Shown piece after piece: positions 1-8,837 of a stretch of 64,000 nucleotides of DNA. Made by a program: the position numbers and the translations under genes. The stretch is from NCBI GenBank assembly GCA_022766245.1, contig JALEPL010000037.1, forward strand, positions 58,149 through 122,148, in the 5' to 3' direction. The notes beneath the pieces were generated by a model that saw only the letters and a program-made list of their open reading frames with translations, searched no databases and was not told where the DNA came from. This DNA is from Lachnospiraceae bacterium (lineage in GTDB: Bacteria; Bacillota; Clostridia; Lachnospirales; Lachnospiraceae). Every line of letters starts with the position of its first letter. The first letter of the stretch is position 1.

Positions 1-1793
1 TTCTGATAGCGATCCGTCATCTCTGCCACAGCCCAGTTTAATGCGCCGGCTGCTTTTTTCGGGTCTGTCACTACCGGAATCATCAGATGGGGAATGCCAT
101 TATAGACACTGAGTTCCACCACCTTAGGATCAATCATAATCAGCTTCACATCCTCCGGCATGGCCCGGTAAATAATACTCATAATGATGGTATTGATACA
201 GACAGATTTACCGGATCCGGTAGCACCGGCAATGAGCAGATGAGGCATCTTGGCAATATCTGCAACCATGACCCTGCCTGCAATATCTTTTCCAACTGCA
301 AAAGTAATGGGAGATTGGTTCTCATGAAATTCCCTGGATTCAACCAGTTCCCGGAAAAGAACGGGAACACTCTGTTTGTTTGGAATTTCGATACCAATGG
401 CTGCCTTTCCAGGAATCGGTGCTTCGATACGGATATCTGCCGCAGCCAGATTCAACTTAATATCATCTGCCAGATTCACAATCTTGCTGACCTTCACTCC
501 CATCTCCGGTTGAAATTCATATCGTGTAACAGATGGTCCACGATTGATTGCGGTAATTGTGATATTCACGCCAAAGTTTTTTAATGTCTCCTTTAATTTC
601 TCTGCGGTCTGGTTCAAATAAGCACTGTCATCCCCACCATGGGAACGATCTGCCTGCTTTAACAGTGTAACCGGTGGAAAAGTATATTGGGCTTTATTTT
701 GTTTGGCCTGCTCAACCTGTTGATCCACGGCAGCAATTTCCTGATTGATCTCTTCCTCAGATATTTTCTTAGGTTTTGTTTCTTCTTTTTTTAGCATGGG
801 TTCCGGTGTCAAAGAATCCGAAGCTTCCGGCACAGATATAGGTTCCGGCTCTGCAACAACGGCTGCCTCTTCCGCTAATTCCCGAATACTTTTTGTTTTT
901 GAACTGATGGGAGTAACCTGCAGCGTTTTTGTACTTTTGGACTCCGGTTCTACTTCTGATTCCACAGATACCAGTGGCACTCTTCGGCTTTCCCCTACTT
1001 TAGGAAGAACATCCTCTTCCGGGAACTTTAACTCACTGACTTCATCTGAAAATTCAGCAGGCTGCTTTGGATCCGGCAGCTTGGTATCATGAGCAACACC
1101 CGTTACCACACGCTCCATTCTTTTACGTGCTTGCTCTTTGCTGCGCTCCTCTTTACGCTGAATATGAGCGGAACGCATACGTTCTCCCTCATCCTTCGCT
1201 GTGGAGTAAATTGCCTTACCACCTTTTTTAAAGGGACTGAGAGCAGATTTTTCTGTAATCAGTACCACAGAAATAATCAATACAACAATATTGATTACAT
1301 AAGCGCCCATTACACCAAAACAACTGCAAAGAAACTGTTCTAACAGTCCACCGATAAATCCGCCTCCAGTTTTATGTTCCCTACTGAAGGAGAATGCAGA
1401 AACTGCGGTGGCTCCCTTATCTGTATCGGCAATCATCTGTGCCAGCATACAAACAAAGCATACAAACAACACAAAGGCGATGATTTTCGTTGTGGCAATA
1501 CTATTTTTTCGATTAGATAGCACAAAAACAGTTCCCACAAACAGACAAATCGGGAAAATGTAGGAAGCGACTCCCATCATACCAAAGAAGAATGAACTGA
1601 TACTTCCGCCCACTACTCCGCCAAAGCCAAAATTTGCAATAAACAGAATAATGCAGACAGCCAGCATCAGCCACAGTGTAATCTCGTCCCGAAAAGACTG
1701 ACGTTTTTCTTCCTGCTCCCGCAGTTCCTTTTGAGTGGGTTTACGTCTGGTGTATGTACGTTTTTGTGTGTTTTGACTCTTACTTGTTCCCAT
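1..1793 (-). CDS. ftsK: DNA translocase FtsK/SpoIIIE (C-terminal part beyond window)
   Basis: Membrane-anchored ATPase that pumps double-stranded DNA through the division or sporulation septum. About 597 residues are visible, read from the ATG at 1793 to the left edge, where the gene is cut. A basic N-terminus is followed by four hydrophobic segments (about residues 35-185), a long charged, low-complexity linker, then the alpha/beta motor domain with a Walker A motif GATGSGKS near residue 522. The Walker B region and the gamma DNA-reading domain would lie outside the window. It follows uppP after 18 bp and is probably co-transcribed with it. The tepA-to-ftsK proximity resembles Bacillus. Whether it is the vegetative or the sporulation translocase cannot be decided here. 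Confidence 0.95.
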   Translation of the reverse strand, partial: MGTSKSQNTQKRTYTRRKPTQKELREQEEKRQSFRDEITLWLMLAVCIILFIANFGFGGVVGGSISSFFFGMMGVASYIFPICLFVGTVFVLSNRKNSIATTKIIAFVLFVCFVCMLAQMIADTDKGATAVSAFSFSREHKTGGGFIGGLLEQFLCSCFGVMGAYVINIVVLIISVVLITEKSALSPFKKGGKAIYSTAKDEGERMRSAHIQRKEERSKEQARKRMERVVTGVAHDTKLPDPKQPAEFSDEVSELKFPEEDVLPKVGESRRVPLVSVESEVEPESKSTKTLQVTPISSKTKSIRELAEEAAVVAEPEPISVPEASDSLTPEPMLKKEETKPKKISEEEINQEIAAVDQQVEQAKQNKAQYTFPPVTLLKQADRSHGGDDSAYLNQTAEKLKETLKNFGVNITITAINRGPSVTRYEFQPEMGVKVSKIVNLADDIKLNLAAADIRIEAPIPGKAAIGIEIPNKQSVPVLFRELVESREFHENQSPITFAVGKDIAGRVMVADIAKMPHLLIAGATGSGKSVCINTIIMSIIYRAMPEDVKLIMIDPKVVELSVYNGIPHLMIPVVTDPKKAAGALNWAVAEMTDRYQ

Positions 1794-1811
1794 TTACTCA
1801 CTCCTGATTCC

Positions 1812-2687
1812 TTATGCCAGATAAAAATATGCGCCCACAGAAAACAGACCTAAAATCAGACAGTAAATGGAAAAAATAGTAAATTTTTTCTTGCGAACAA
1901 CCACAAGCATGGTCTTAATACAAATATATCCGACCACCATAGCGACCAATGTTCCAACAACATAATTGAGGATTTCTGCTGACTGAAGTGCTGCAAACTC
2001 CACATCCTTAATTTCAAATACAAGCGCACCTAAAATGGCTGGAATAGACATAATAAAAGAATATTTTACTGCAAATTTACGATTCATTCCGGTGAGCAAA
2101 CATGCCGTTATGGTGGTTCCGGATCTGGACAATCCGGGAAGCGTTGCTACACCCTGACAGATACCCACCGCAAATGCATTTGTATACGTAGTAGTCTTAG
2201 GTGTTTTCTTACCATCTTTCAGGTGATCCGCCACAAAAAGCAAAATACTGGTAATAATCAGACAGATACCCGGCACAATCAAAATCTGTTCCGCAGCTGA
2301 CACCAGATCCGATGCCACTACACCGATGATTCCGGTGGGAATGGTAGATACAATCACTAACATGACAAATTTGCGGTAACTGTTGTTCACCAGTTTGCGG
2401 TAAGAATTAGATTCCTTGTGTATTTTGTTTCCCAGAAAGGTAGCAACATTTACAAAGGCATCTCCGATAATGCCGAATCCTTCCTTTATCATTTTCCAAA
2501 TATCCTTATAGTATACTGCAAACACTGCAATCAATGTTCCGATATGAAGCAGAATATCGAAAAGCATTCCATCGGTTTCAATATCAAAAAATTGTTTGAA
2601 AAGACAAAGATGACCGGAACTACTCACTGGTAAAAATTCCGTCAATCCCTGTATAATTCCCATAATAATTGCATCCAATAACGACAT
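1812..2687 (-). CDS. uppP: Undecaprenyl-diphosphatase UppP (BacA)
   Basis: Integral membrane phosphatase that converts undecaprenyl diphosphate to the monophosphate, recycling the lipid carrier of peptidoglycan synthesis; its overproduction is known to give bacitracin resistance. The 291-residue length is typical. Both family signatures are present: QGLTEFLPVSSSGH near the N-terminus and PGLSRSGTT in the second half, with about eight hydrophobic helices. A convincing promoter lies upstream at 2769-2797 and the RBS is AAGGAG. It starts an apparent two-gene transcript with ftsK. Confidence 0.96.
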   Translation of the reverse strand: MSLLDAIIMGIIQGLTEFLPVSSSGHLCLFKQFFDIETDGMLFDILLHIGTLIAVFAVYYKDIWKMIKEGFGIIGDAFVNVATFLGNKIHKESNSYRKLVNNSYRKFVMLVIVSTIPTGIIGVVASDLVSAAEQILIVPGICLIITSILLFVADHLKDGKKTPKTTTYTNAFAVGICQGVATLPGLSRSGTTITACLLTGMNRKFAVKYSFIMSIPAILGALVFEIKDVEFAALQSAEILNYVVGTLVAMVVGYICIKTMLVVVRKKKFTIFSIYCLILGLFSVGAYFYLA

Positions 2688-2768
2688 ACTGACTCCTTCT
2701 TTCTAACGAATCGGTTGGATTTCCGGCAGGATTGTCTACATAAGCATTCCTGCGTATATTCTCATAGG

Positions 2769-2797
2769 AGTATAGCATATTTTGAAACACTTGTCAT
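2769..2797 (-). promoter_or_regulatory. Sigma-A type promoter of uppP-ftsK
   Basis: On the minus strand ATGACA (5 of 6 to TTGACA) and TATACT (5 of 6) are separated by 17 nt, about 80 nt upstream of the uppP start. Read by eye; the transcription start is not known. Confidence 0.6.
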
Positions 2798-2814
2798 TAA
2801 CGGAAACAAAAAAA

Positions 2815-3588
2815 CTATGACAGCTCATTCTTTTTTTCCTGAATAATCGCATGCAGTTTTTCCACTGCCTGTTGAATTCCGCCCACGGCATCGATAAGAC
2901 CTTCTTCCACTGCCTGCTCTCCTACAAGAATAGTACCCAGGTCGTTCGAAAGCATAGAAGTATTCATCATCATGGATTCTAACCGTTCTTTTCGCGCCCT
3001 GCTGTGACGGGCGATAAAATTTAAAATTCGATTTTGCATCTGTCGGAAATAATCATAGGTGGCAGGTGCACCAATCACTGTTCCATTCATTCGAACCGGA
3101 TGGATGACCATGGTTCCAGAAGGTACAATAAACGAATAATCCGTAGATACGGCCAGGGGAACGCCGATGGAGTGGCTTCCTCCCAGCACTAATGACACGG
3201 TAGGAAGACTCAATGAGGCAATCATCTCAGCAATAGCCAGACCGGATTCCACATCACCGCCCACCGTGTTTAAAATAACCAAAACCCCATCTATTTTTGC
3301 GGAATCTTCAATTTCCGCCAGTTTGGGCAACACATGCTCATATTTTGTAGTTTTTGAAGTGGAGGGAAGACATTCATGTCCCTCGATTTCTCCGATAACG
3401 GACAGCAGGTGAATTTTGTGATTCCATTTACTTTCTTCCAAAGTCATCTGTCCAATCTCACGAATCAATTCTTGTTCTTTCTTATCCTTTTCTAACTGAT
3501 TTTCCGCTTTTTTCTCTGAAGAAGCGGCATCCGAAGTATGCTCCCGGTCTGTATATGAGGATGTTTGTTCTGTGTTTTCAGCTTCCAT
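2815..3588 (-). CDS. tepA: ClpP-like serine protease, TepA/YmfB family
   Basis: ClpP-fold protease of the translocation-enhancing protein group found beside spoIIIE in Bacillus. The first 55 residues are charged and of low complexity; the ClpP fold follows. The likely catalytic serine is Ser140 in GGSHSIGVPLA and the likely histidine is His163 in VIHPVRM. The segment VILNTVGGDVESGLAIAE is the usual oxyanion-side strand and helix. The start is set by AAGGAG seven nt before the ATG. No signal peptide is seen, so it is probably cytoplasmic. Its substrate is unknown. Neighbouring uppP has its own promoter. Confidence 0.85.
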   Translation of the reverse strand: MEAENTEQTSSYTDREHTSDAASSEKKAENQLEKDKKEQELIREIGQMTLEESKWNHKIHLLSVIGEIEGHECLPSTSKTTKYEHVLPKLAEIEDSAKIDGVLVILNTVGGDVESGLAIAEMIASLSLPTVSLVLGGSHSIGVPLAVSTDYSFIVPSGTMVIHPVRMNGTVIGAPATYDYFRQMQNRILNFIARHSRARKERLESMMMNTSMLSNDLGTILVGEQAVEEGLIDAVGGIQQAVEKLHAIIQEKKNELS

Positions 3589-3636
3589 GTTCGTTCTCCT
3601 TGTATATTATTAAAACTTGTATCTATTATAAAACGT

Positions 3637-3834
3637 GTATCTATTCAGAATCCCATTCAAAACAGATTTATGCGGAACCGCATAAATCGTGTGAAAATGT
3701 GTAGGTAGCAAGAGCAAGGTCTACGCTTCGCTTCGGTCGGTGTTAAACAGGTGCCACTGGCACCTAACACCCTCATCAGCGAAGCTGATTTTCATGGGCT
3801 TGCGTGTCGTATCTGTGAAGTACTGAACAGATAC
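3637..3834. repeat. Degenerate member of dispersed palindromic element family
   Basis: Starts with GTATCTATTCAG and ends with CTGAACAGATAC, which are inverted copies differing at one position. Only the right roughly 50 bp (about 3785-3834) matches the 134-bp copies. The rest is unrelated, so this is a composite or diverged relative. No target duplication is visible. Confidence 0.6.
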
Positions 3835-3837
3835 AAA

Positions 3838-3867
3838 AAGACAGATAAGGAAAACCTTATCTGTCTT
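3838..3867 (-). terminator. Intrinsic terminator of glgA
   Basis: Perfect 13-bp stem AAGACAGATAAGG / CCTTATCTGTCTT with a 4-nt loop, followed on the minus strand by a short T-run, 22 bp after the glgA stop. Confidence 0.75.
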
Positions 3868-3889
3868 AGTATCTTTCATTTTTATGATT

Positions 3890-5347
3890 TTATACTGACC
3901 AGCCCTTTAAATAATTGTACAGAACTTCGTAGCGAGCCTTTGACGTCTTCCATGAGAAGTCTTTCTCCATTCCACGCTCCACCATCTGATTCCACTGCTT
4001 TTTCCGGTCAAAGAAAATATGTTTCGAATAGTTGATAACCGAAAGCATTTCTTCTCCATTATAATTGGTGAATGAGAATCCATCGCCGGTATTTTCATAT
4101 TCATTGTAAGGAATTACGGTATCCTTTAATCCACCTGTCTCACGAACGATAGGAACTGTTCCATAGCGATAGGAGATTAACTGGGTTAATCCACAGGGCT
4201 CAAATCTGGAAGGCATCAGGAATGCATCTGCTGCAGCATACAGTTTGCGTGCCAAATCATCATTATAACAGATATTTGCAGAAACCTTATCCGGATATTT
4301 CCATGCATAGTAGCGGAACATGTTCTCATACTGGTCATCTCCGGTTCCGATGACAACCAACTGGGTAAATTCATCCACAATACGGTCAATCACGAAATTG
4401 ATTAGATCTAATCCCTTCTGATCCGTGAGTCTTGAAACCAATCCAATCATATATTTGTGTTTATCCACTGTCAGGCCAAGCTGTTCCTGCAGTTTAAGCT
4501 TATTGTTGATCTTCTTGGTGCGGAAACTATTTTTGTTGTAATTACAGTAGAGTCTTGCATCTGTATCAGGATTGTATGAGACGTAATCAATACCATTCAC
4601 AATCCCCTGCATATCCATATGTCTGGCAGATAACAGACCATTTAAGCCCTCGCCATAATAGTTCGTCTGGATTTCCTGCGCATAGGTATCACTTACTGTA
4701 GTGATATAATCTGCATAAACCAATCCACCCTTTAACATATTGGCATCCTTCTTGTACTCCAGCTTATCCGGAGTAAAAAGAGATTTTGGAAATCCGGTAA
4801 GACCCTGCATAGTCTTAATATCCCAAATCCCCTGGAACTTCAAGTTGTGAATCGTCATAATTGACTTCATTCCCCAGAAGAACATATCTCCCTGAAAATC
4901 ATTTTTCAGATAAACAGGAATCAGACCTGTCTCCCAGTCATGGCAATGGATGATATCCGGCTGAAATCCAATCAACGGTAACATGGACAGTACTGCTTTA
5001 TCAAAGAAACAGAACTTTTCAATATCGAAACGGATATTTCCATAGGGCGAAAAACAATTAAAGTATTCCTGATTGTCAATAAAATAATATGTAATTCCTT
5101 CCCATTCCAGTTTCAGAACTCCCACATATTTGTTGGGAATTGCAGGACCGGTAGTCATATAGAAATGCGTTACATACTCCATTTGATTCCGAAAATACTC
5201 CGGAATACAGCTGTAATTCGGCAGAACCACACGTACATCCCAATAGTCCGCATCAAACTCCTTTGGCAAGGCTCCACATACGTCTGCCAACCCGCCGGTT
5301 TTAATAAATGGTACACACTCAGATGCTGCGAAAAGTATCTTTTTCAT
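3890..5347 (-). CDS. glgA: Glycogen synthase GlgA (ADP-glucose type)
   Basis: Transfers glucose from ADP-glucose to the growing alpha-1,4-glucan. At 485 residues it matches the usual bacterial GT5 length. The N-terminal starch-synthase domain begins with the nucleotide-binding loop KTGGL (residues 16-20). The C-terminal GT1-type domain carries the donor-site segment MPSRFEPCGLTQL. No other glycogen gene (glgB, glgC, glgP) is in the window, so it stands alone. It follows yebC after 40 bp and ends in a strong terminator at 3838-3867. Confidence 0.96.
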   Translation of the reverse strand: MKKILFAASECVPFIKTGGLADVCGALPKEFDADYWDVRVVLPNYSCIPEYFRNQMEYVTHFYMTTGPAIPNKYVGVLKLEWEGITYYFIDNQEYFNCFSPYGNIRFDIEKFCFFDKAVLSMLPLIGFQPDIIHCHDWETGLIPVYLKNDFQGDMFFWGMKSIMTIHNLKFQGIWDIKTMQGLTGFPKSLFTPDKLEYKKDANMLKGGLVYADYITTVSDTYAQEIQTNYYGEGLNGLLSARHMDMQGIVNGIDYVSYNPDTDARLYCNYNKNSFRTKKINNKLKLQEQLGLTVDKHKYMIGLVSRLTDQKGLDLINFVIDRIVDEFTQLVVIGTGDDQYENMFRYYAWKYPDKVSANICYNDDLARKLYAAADAFLMPSRFEPCGLTQLISYRYGTVPIVRETGGLKDTVIPYNEYENTGDGFSFTNYNGEEMLSVINYSKHIFFDRKKQWNQMVERGMEKDFSWKTSKARYEVLYNYLKGWSV

Positions 5348-5387
5348 AGGATACCTCCTCTTTGATTAATATGTGATAGATAAGGGA

Positions 5388-6116
5388 TTACTCCTCCCAG
5401 TTATGAAATACTTCCTGTACATCATCATCTTCATCCAATAAATCCAGTATTCTCTGAATATTGGTCAAATCCTTCTCATCGGTAAGGCTGACATAGGTCT
5501 GAGGAATCATGGTAACCTCAGCACTTGCCATTACTATATTCTCAGCCTCCAAAGCCTCTCTTACTGCACTGAAAGAATCCGGATCAGTAGTCACCTCGAA
5601 GCTGTCCTCCTCCTCGGCAAAGTCCTCTGCACCGGCATCCAATGCCATCATCATCAGATCATCTGCCTCAAGGTCACAGTCTTCTTTTGCAATGATAATC
5701 TGCCCCTTCTCATCAAACATGTAAGATACACATCCCTGAGTACCGATACTGCCCTGTCCCTTGGAAAAGGCATTTCGAACATTCGCTGCCGTACGATTCT
5801 TGTTGTCGGTCAGTGCCTCAACGATGATAGCTGTCCCGCTGGGACCATATCCTTCGTAGGTCACGCGCTCGTAATTCACAGAGCCGATATCCCCAGCAGC
5901 TTTTTTGATTCCCCGGTCAATGGTATCGTTAGGCATGTTGTTTGCCTTTGCCTTTGCGATCACATCACGAAGCTTGCTGTTGTTGGCCGGGTCCGGACCG
6001 CCTTCCTTTACTGCAATGGCAATCTCGCGACCGATAATGGTAAATATTTTTCCCTTTGCTGCATCATTTTTTTCTTTCTTGTGTTTGATGTTTGCAAATT
6101 TGGAATGTCCTGACAT
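5388..6116 (-). CDS. YebC/PmpR-family protein
   Basis: Member of the TACO1/YebC family of 240-250-residue proteins, described as transcriptional regulators and more recently as factors that help ribosomes through proline-rich stretches. The 242 residues start with the family hallmark [14 protein letters not shown]. The usual three-domain pattern follows, including [19 protein letters not shown] and an acidic C-terminus. A modest RBS precedes the ATG. It lies between the CorC-like gene and glgA with short gaps and may share their transcript. Confidence 0.93.
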   Translation of the reverse strand: MSGHSKFANIKHKKEKNDAAKGKIFTIIGREIAIAVKEGGPDPANNSKLRDVIAKAKANNMPNDTIDRGIKKAAGDIGSVNYERVTYEGYGPSGTAIIVEALTDNKNRTAANVRNAFSKGQGSIGTQGCVSYMFDEKGQIIIAKEDCDLEADDLMMMALDAGAEDFAEEEDSFEVTTDPDSFSAVREALEAENIVMASAEVTMIPQTYVSLTDEKDLTNIQRILDLLDEDDDVQEVFHNWEE

Positions 6117-6203
6117 ATAATTATCCTCTTTTCTATCTGTTTATACGTGGCCGTTCCGTGGCTTCGTAATTTCACCCTAAGCTATTTTGAATAGCCACGC
6201 CTA

Positions 6204-7136
6204 CTATGATATCTTATCATTTTTTTTAGATGATGACAAGACCGACTCTACGATACTTTCATCCTCAGAAAGACATTGTTGGTTCTGGGAAAAACGGTTT
6301 ACTTTCACAGACTGAATGATTTTATCCTCAACAGAAAGTACCTCAAAGGAATATCCCTCATAAGTAATGCACACTTTCTCATCTTCCGAGGGAATCCGGT
6401 CGATTTGTGAAATCAAAAAGCCGTTCAGAGTATCGTAAGCCGCATCATCAAAATCCAGATTCAGTACATCACCCACTTCGTCCAGCGGAGTCATTCCACT
6501 CATAAGAAAACTGCCATCCTCTGTCTCTGTAATAAAATGATGCTCCACGTCATGCTCATCAAAGATATTTCCCACAATCTCCTCTAAAATATCCTCCATG
6601 GCAACAAGTCCTGCTGTCTGTCCATACTCATCCACCACAATTACCATATGAGTTTGGGCTGACTGCATTTTCTGGAACAATGCATTGACATTCCTCGTTT
6701 CCGGGATATAATCCACCTCCCGCACCAAACCGGGAATTTCTTTGATCGGGGTATTCATCAGTTCCTGTCTACGACTATTGGCCAACGCTTCTTTAATATG
6801 TACGACGCCGATAATATTATCGATATTTTCCTCATACACCGGAAAACGCGAATAGCTGTTTTCGATTATATAATCCAGAGCCTGTGTTAAGGCACTGTTG
6901 CCGTCAAGGGCTACAATATTTTTGCGGTGCGTCATAATATCCTTTGCTTCTTTATCTGCAAACTCGAAAATATTATGAATCATCTCCGCTTCATTCTCCA
7001 TCAGAACACCCTGTTCATGGCCTTCCTTCACCATAGAGATAATCTCTTCTTCTGTTACATCCTCATTCTCCCCAAATGGAAGTTTATGAATAAATCTTTT
7101 CCATATGCCTGTATTCGAACTCTCTCCGTCATCCAT
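6204..7136 (-). CDS. CorC/HlyC-like CBS-pair protein lacking DUF21
   Basis: Tandem CBS domains (roughly residues 60-190) followed by the CorC_HlyC FAD-like C-terminal domain (about 205-285). These are typical of CNNM/CorC magnesium transport or efflux proteins and the old hemolysin C annotation. The membrane DUF21 domain of full-length relatives is absent, so this 310-residue protein should be soluble, like E. coli CorC. I place the start at the ATG at 7136 because AAGGAG sits nine nt before it; a start 30 nt upstream at 7166 has no RBS. A promoter immediately follows the mazF stop. Its function in Mg2+ homeostasis is inferred from the family. Confidence 0.85.
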   Translation of the reverse strand: MDDGESSNTGIWKRFIHKLPFGENEDVTEEEIISMVKEGHEQGVLMENEAEMIHNIFEFADKEAKDIMTHRKNIVALDGNSALTQALDYIIENSYSRFPVYEENIDNIIGVVHIKEALANSRRQELMNTPIKEIPGLVREVDYIPETRNVNALFQKMQSAQTHMVIVVDEYGQTAGLVAMEDILEEIVGNIFDEHDVEHHFITETEDGSFLMSGMTPLDEVGDVLNLDFDDAAYDTLNGFLISQIDRIPSEDEKVCITYEGYSFEVLSVEDKIIQSVKVNRFSQNQQCLSEDESIVESVLSSSKKNDKIS

Positions 7137-7186
7137 GTGTCTATACTCCTTTTTGTGTAAATCCATTATCTGAAACAGTTAATGAC

Positions 7187-7215
7187 AAAATACCATTTTA
7201 CCTGGGAATAGTCAA
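7187..7215 (-). promoter_or_regulatory. Promoter of the CorC-like/yebC/glgA run
   Basis: TTGACT and TATTTT are separated by exactly 17 nt on the minus strand, just after the mazF stop codon and about 50 nt before the CorC-like start. Assigned by eye. Confidence 0.5.
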
Positions 7216-7216
7216 G

Positions 7217-7564
7217 CTATGTACATAATTCCAGGCTGATTTTCAATGCTTTGTCAACTTTGTGTAAAATCCGATCATCCAGATGACAGACTTTATCTTT
7301 TAACCGTGATTTATCAATGGTACGAAGCTGTTCTAACAAAATAACAGAATCCTTCACGATATCATACTCATGACAAGATATCTCAATATGCGTAGGCAGC
7401 TTTGCCTTATTCATTTGCGAGGTGATGGCAGCGCATATCACGGTAGGACTATGACGATTGCCAATATCATTTTGTATAATTAGTACCGGGCGGATGCCAC
7501 CCTGTTCGGAACCAACCACCGGACGTAAATCTGCGTAATAAATATCTCCGCGTCTGATAATCAT
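7217..7564 (-). CDS. mazF: MazF/PemK-type endoribonuclease toxin
   Basis: Sequence-specific mRNA interferase of the MazF/EndoA family. The family N-terminus [20 protein letters not shown] and the segment RPVLIIQND are clear, and the length (115 residues) is normal. The start is set at ATG 7564, with GGAG eight nt upstream. A GTG at 7573 overlaps that RBS and is unlikely. As in Bacillus it lies directly downstream of alr, but the MazE/EndoAI antitoxin gene expected between them is absent: the alr-mazF gap is only 77 bp. It may be transcribed with nnr-alr. Confidence 0.93.
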   Translation of the reverse strand: MIIRRGDIYYADLRPVVGSEQGGIRPVLIIQNDIGNRHSPTVICAAITSQMNKAKLPTHIEISCHEYDIVKDSVILLEQLRTIDKSRLKDKVCHLDDRILHKVDKALKISLELCT

Positions 7565-7641
7565 ATCTTTCACTCCATAATCTAGGTTTTACAGAAAGTA
7601 TTACCAATTTTATCGAGTGTATTCAAATCCTTTGGTTTAGA

Positions 7642-8808
7642 TTAGAAATAATCCCTCTGACTGCATATGTTACCATTTTTTTCATAGATTCGAGGAATTC
7701 GTCTGCTGCTGAGATCACAAACAAGCTCATAATTAAATCGACCAGACAGATTTCCCAGTTCCTCCGCAGTGATTTCGTCTTCTTTATCTTTTCCGATCAG
7801 AGTCACTTCATCCCCTATGGCCACCTCCGCAAGGTCAGTTACATCCACCATGAACTGATCCATGCACACTCTGCCCAGAATAGGACAACGTTTTCCGTGA
7901 ATCAATACACACCCTTTATTGGACAGGGAGCGTGGGTAGCCATCTCCATATCCAACAGGAATGGTGGCAATCACACGGTCGGTATCTGCTGTGTAGGTTC
8001 CCCCGTAGCTTACACTTCTGCCCTTCGGCAAAGGTTTCAGATAGGAAATGTGACTCTTCAAGGACAACAGTGGCTTTAACGGGACGATGTCTTTTGACAC
8101 TTCATCCGAAGGCCATAATCCGTAGAGCGTGATTCCAGCCCGCACCAAGTCCATGTTCGCCTGCGGCATCTCCACAATACCGGCACTGTTAGAGCAATGA
8201 CGATAGTGAAAGGATACTCCTTCCTGCTCACAGAGAGCGATCATTCGTTTAAATTCCTCCAACTGATGATTGGCAAAGGTCTTATCCTTCTCATCTGCCT
8301 TGGCAAAATGGGTAAATATGCCTTCCATTATTATATGCGGAAGTTTACTGATACGCGCCACTTCCTTTGCATTTTTTTCATTTACATAATAGCCAATGCG
8401 GCTCATACCGGTATCCACCGCAATATGTATGGTAACATCTTTATTTTGAGCCACTCCCTGAGCAGATAGCCTTTCTGCCATTTCATAGGTAAAAACTGCC
8501 GGGGACAACTCTGCGTCTACAACTGTTTCATATTGCTGTGGAAACGTGTATCCCAGAATCAGGATTGGCTTCTGAATCCCGGCCTGACGCAGTTCCACGC
8601 CTTCCTCTACCGTGGCCACACAAAAGCCAAAAAGATAATCCAATCCTTCCAATTCCCGTGCTAAGGGAACTGCACCGTGTCCATAAGCGTCTGTCTTAAT
8701 CACGGCAAACATTTTTGTTCCTGCCTCGATATTTTCGTGCATTGCCTCCATATTGGCATGCAGCGCATCCAAATCAATTTTTGCATAAACTCTTTGATAC
8801 TGTTTCAT
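7642..8808 (-). CDS. alr: Alanine racemase
   Basis: PLP enzyme that interconverts L- and D-alanine and supplies D-Ala for peptidoglycan. The N-terminal barrel starts with the PLP-lysine motif VIKTDAYGHG (Lys38). The C-terminal domain carries the second catalytic tyrosine in the stretch SVSYGGTYTADTDR, and VCMDQFMVDVTD is a standard family signature. The 388-residue length is typical. It follows nnr after 29 bp and precedes mazF. The same alr-mazF order occurs in Bacillus. Confidence 0.97.
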   Translation of the reverse strand: MKQYQRVYAKIDLDALHANMEAMHENIEAGTKMFAVIKTDAYGHGAVPLARELEGLDYLFGFCVATVEEGVELRQAGIQKPILILGYTFPQQYETVVDAELSPAVFTYEMAERLSAQGVAQNKDVTIHIAVDTGMSRIGYYVNEKNAKEVARISKLPHIIMEGIFTHFAKADEKDKTFANHQLEEFKRMIALCEQEGVSFHYRHCSNSAGIVEMPQANMDLVRAGITLYGLWPSDEVSKDIVPLKPLLSLKSHISYLKPLPKGRSVSYGGTYTADTDRVIATIPVGYGDGYPRSLSNKGCVLIHGKRCPILGRVCMDQFMVDVTDLAEVAIGDEVTLIGKDKEDEITAEELGNLSGRFNYELVCDLSSRRIPRIYEKNGNICSQRDYF

Positions 8809-8837
8809 TTTTTTCGCCTTTTTTACTTCTATTCTTG

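Larger units (their letters stand above)
3589..3889. other. 301-bp gene-free stretch built of repeats and hairpins
   Basis: Holds the tepA leader, a degenerate element of the dispersed GTATCTGTTCAG family (3637-3834) and the glgA terminator (3838-3867). Inside are a perfect 11-bp hairpin with a 2-nt loop at 3665-3688 (GATTTATGCGG / CCGCATAAATC) and a second hairpin around GGTGCC-ACT-GGCACC near 3750. Just upstream of tepA an imperfect 18-19-bp tandem copy (TAGATACACGTTTTATAA / TAGATACAAGTTTTAATAA) includes a possible TATAAT. No supported coding region. Confidence 0.7.

Noticed and set aside
3751..4035. 94-residue plus-strand frame
   Set aside because: Combines repeat sequence with the antisense of glgA's 3' end.
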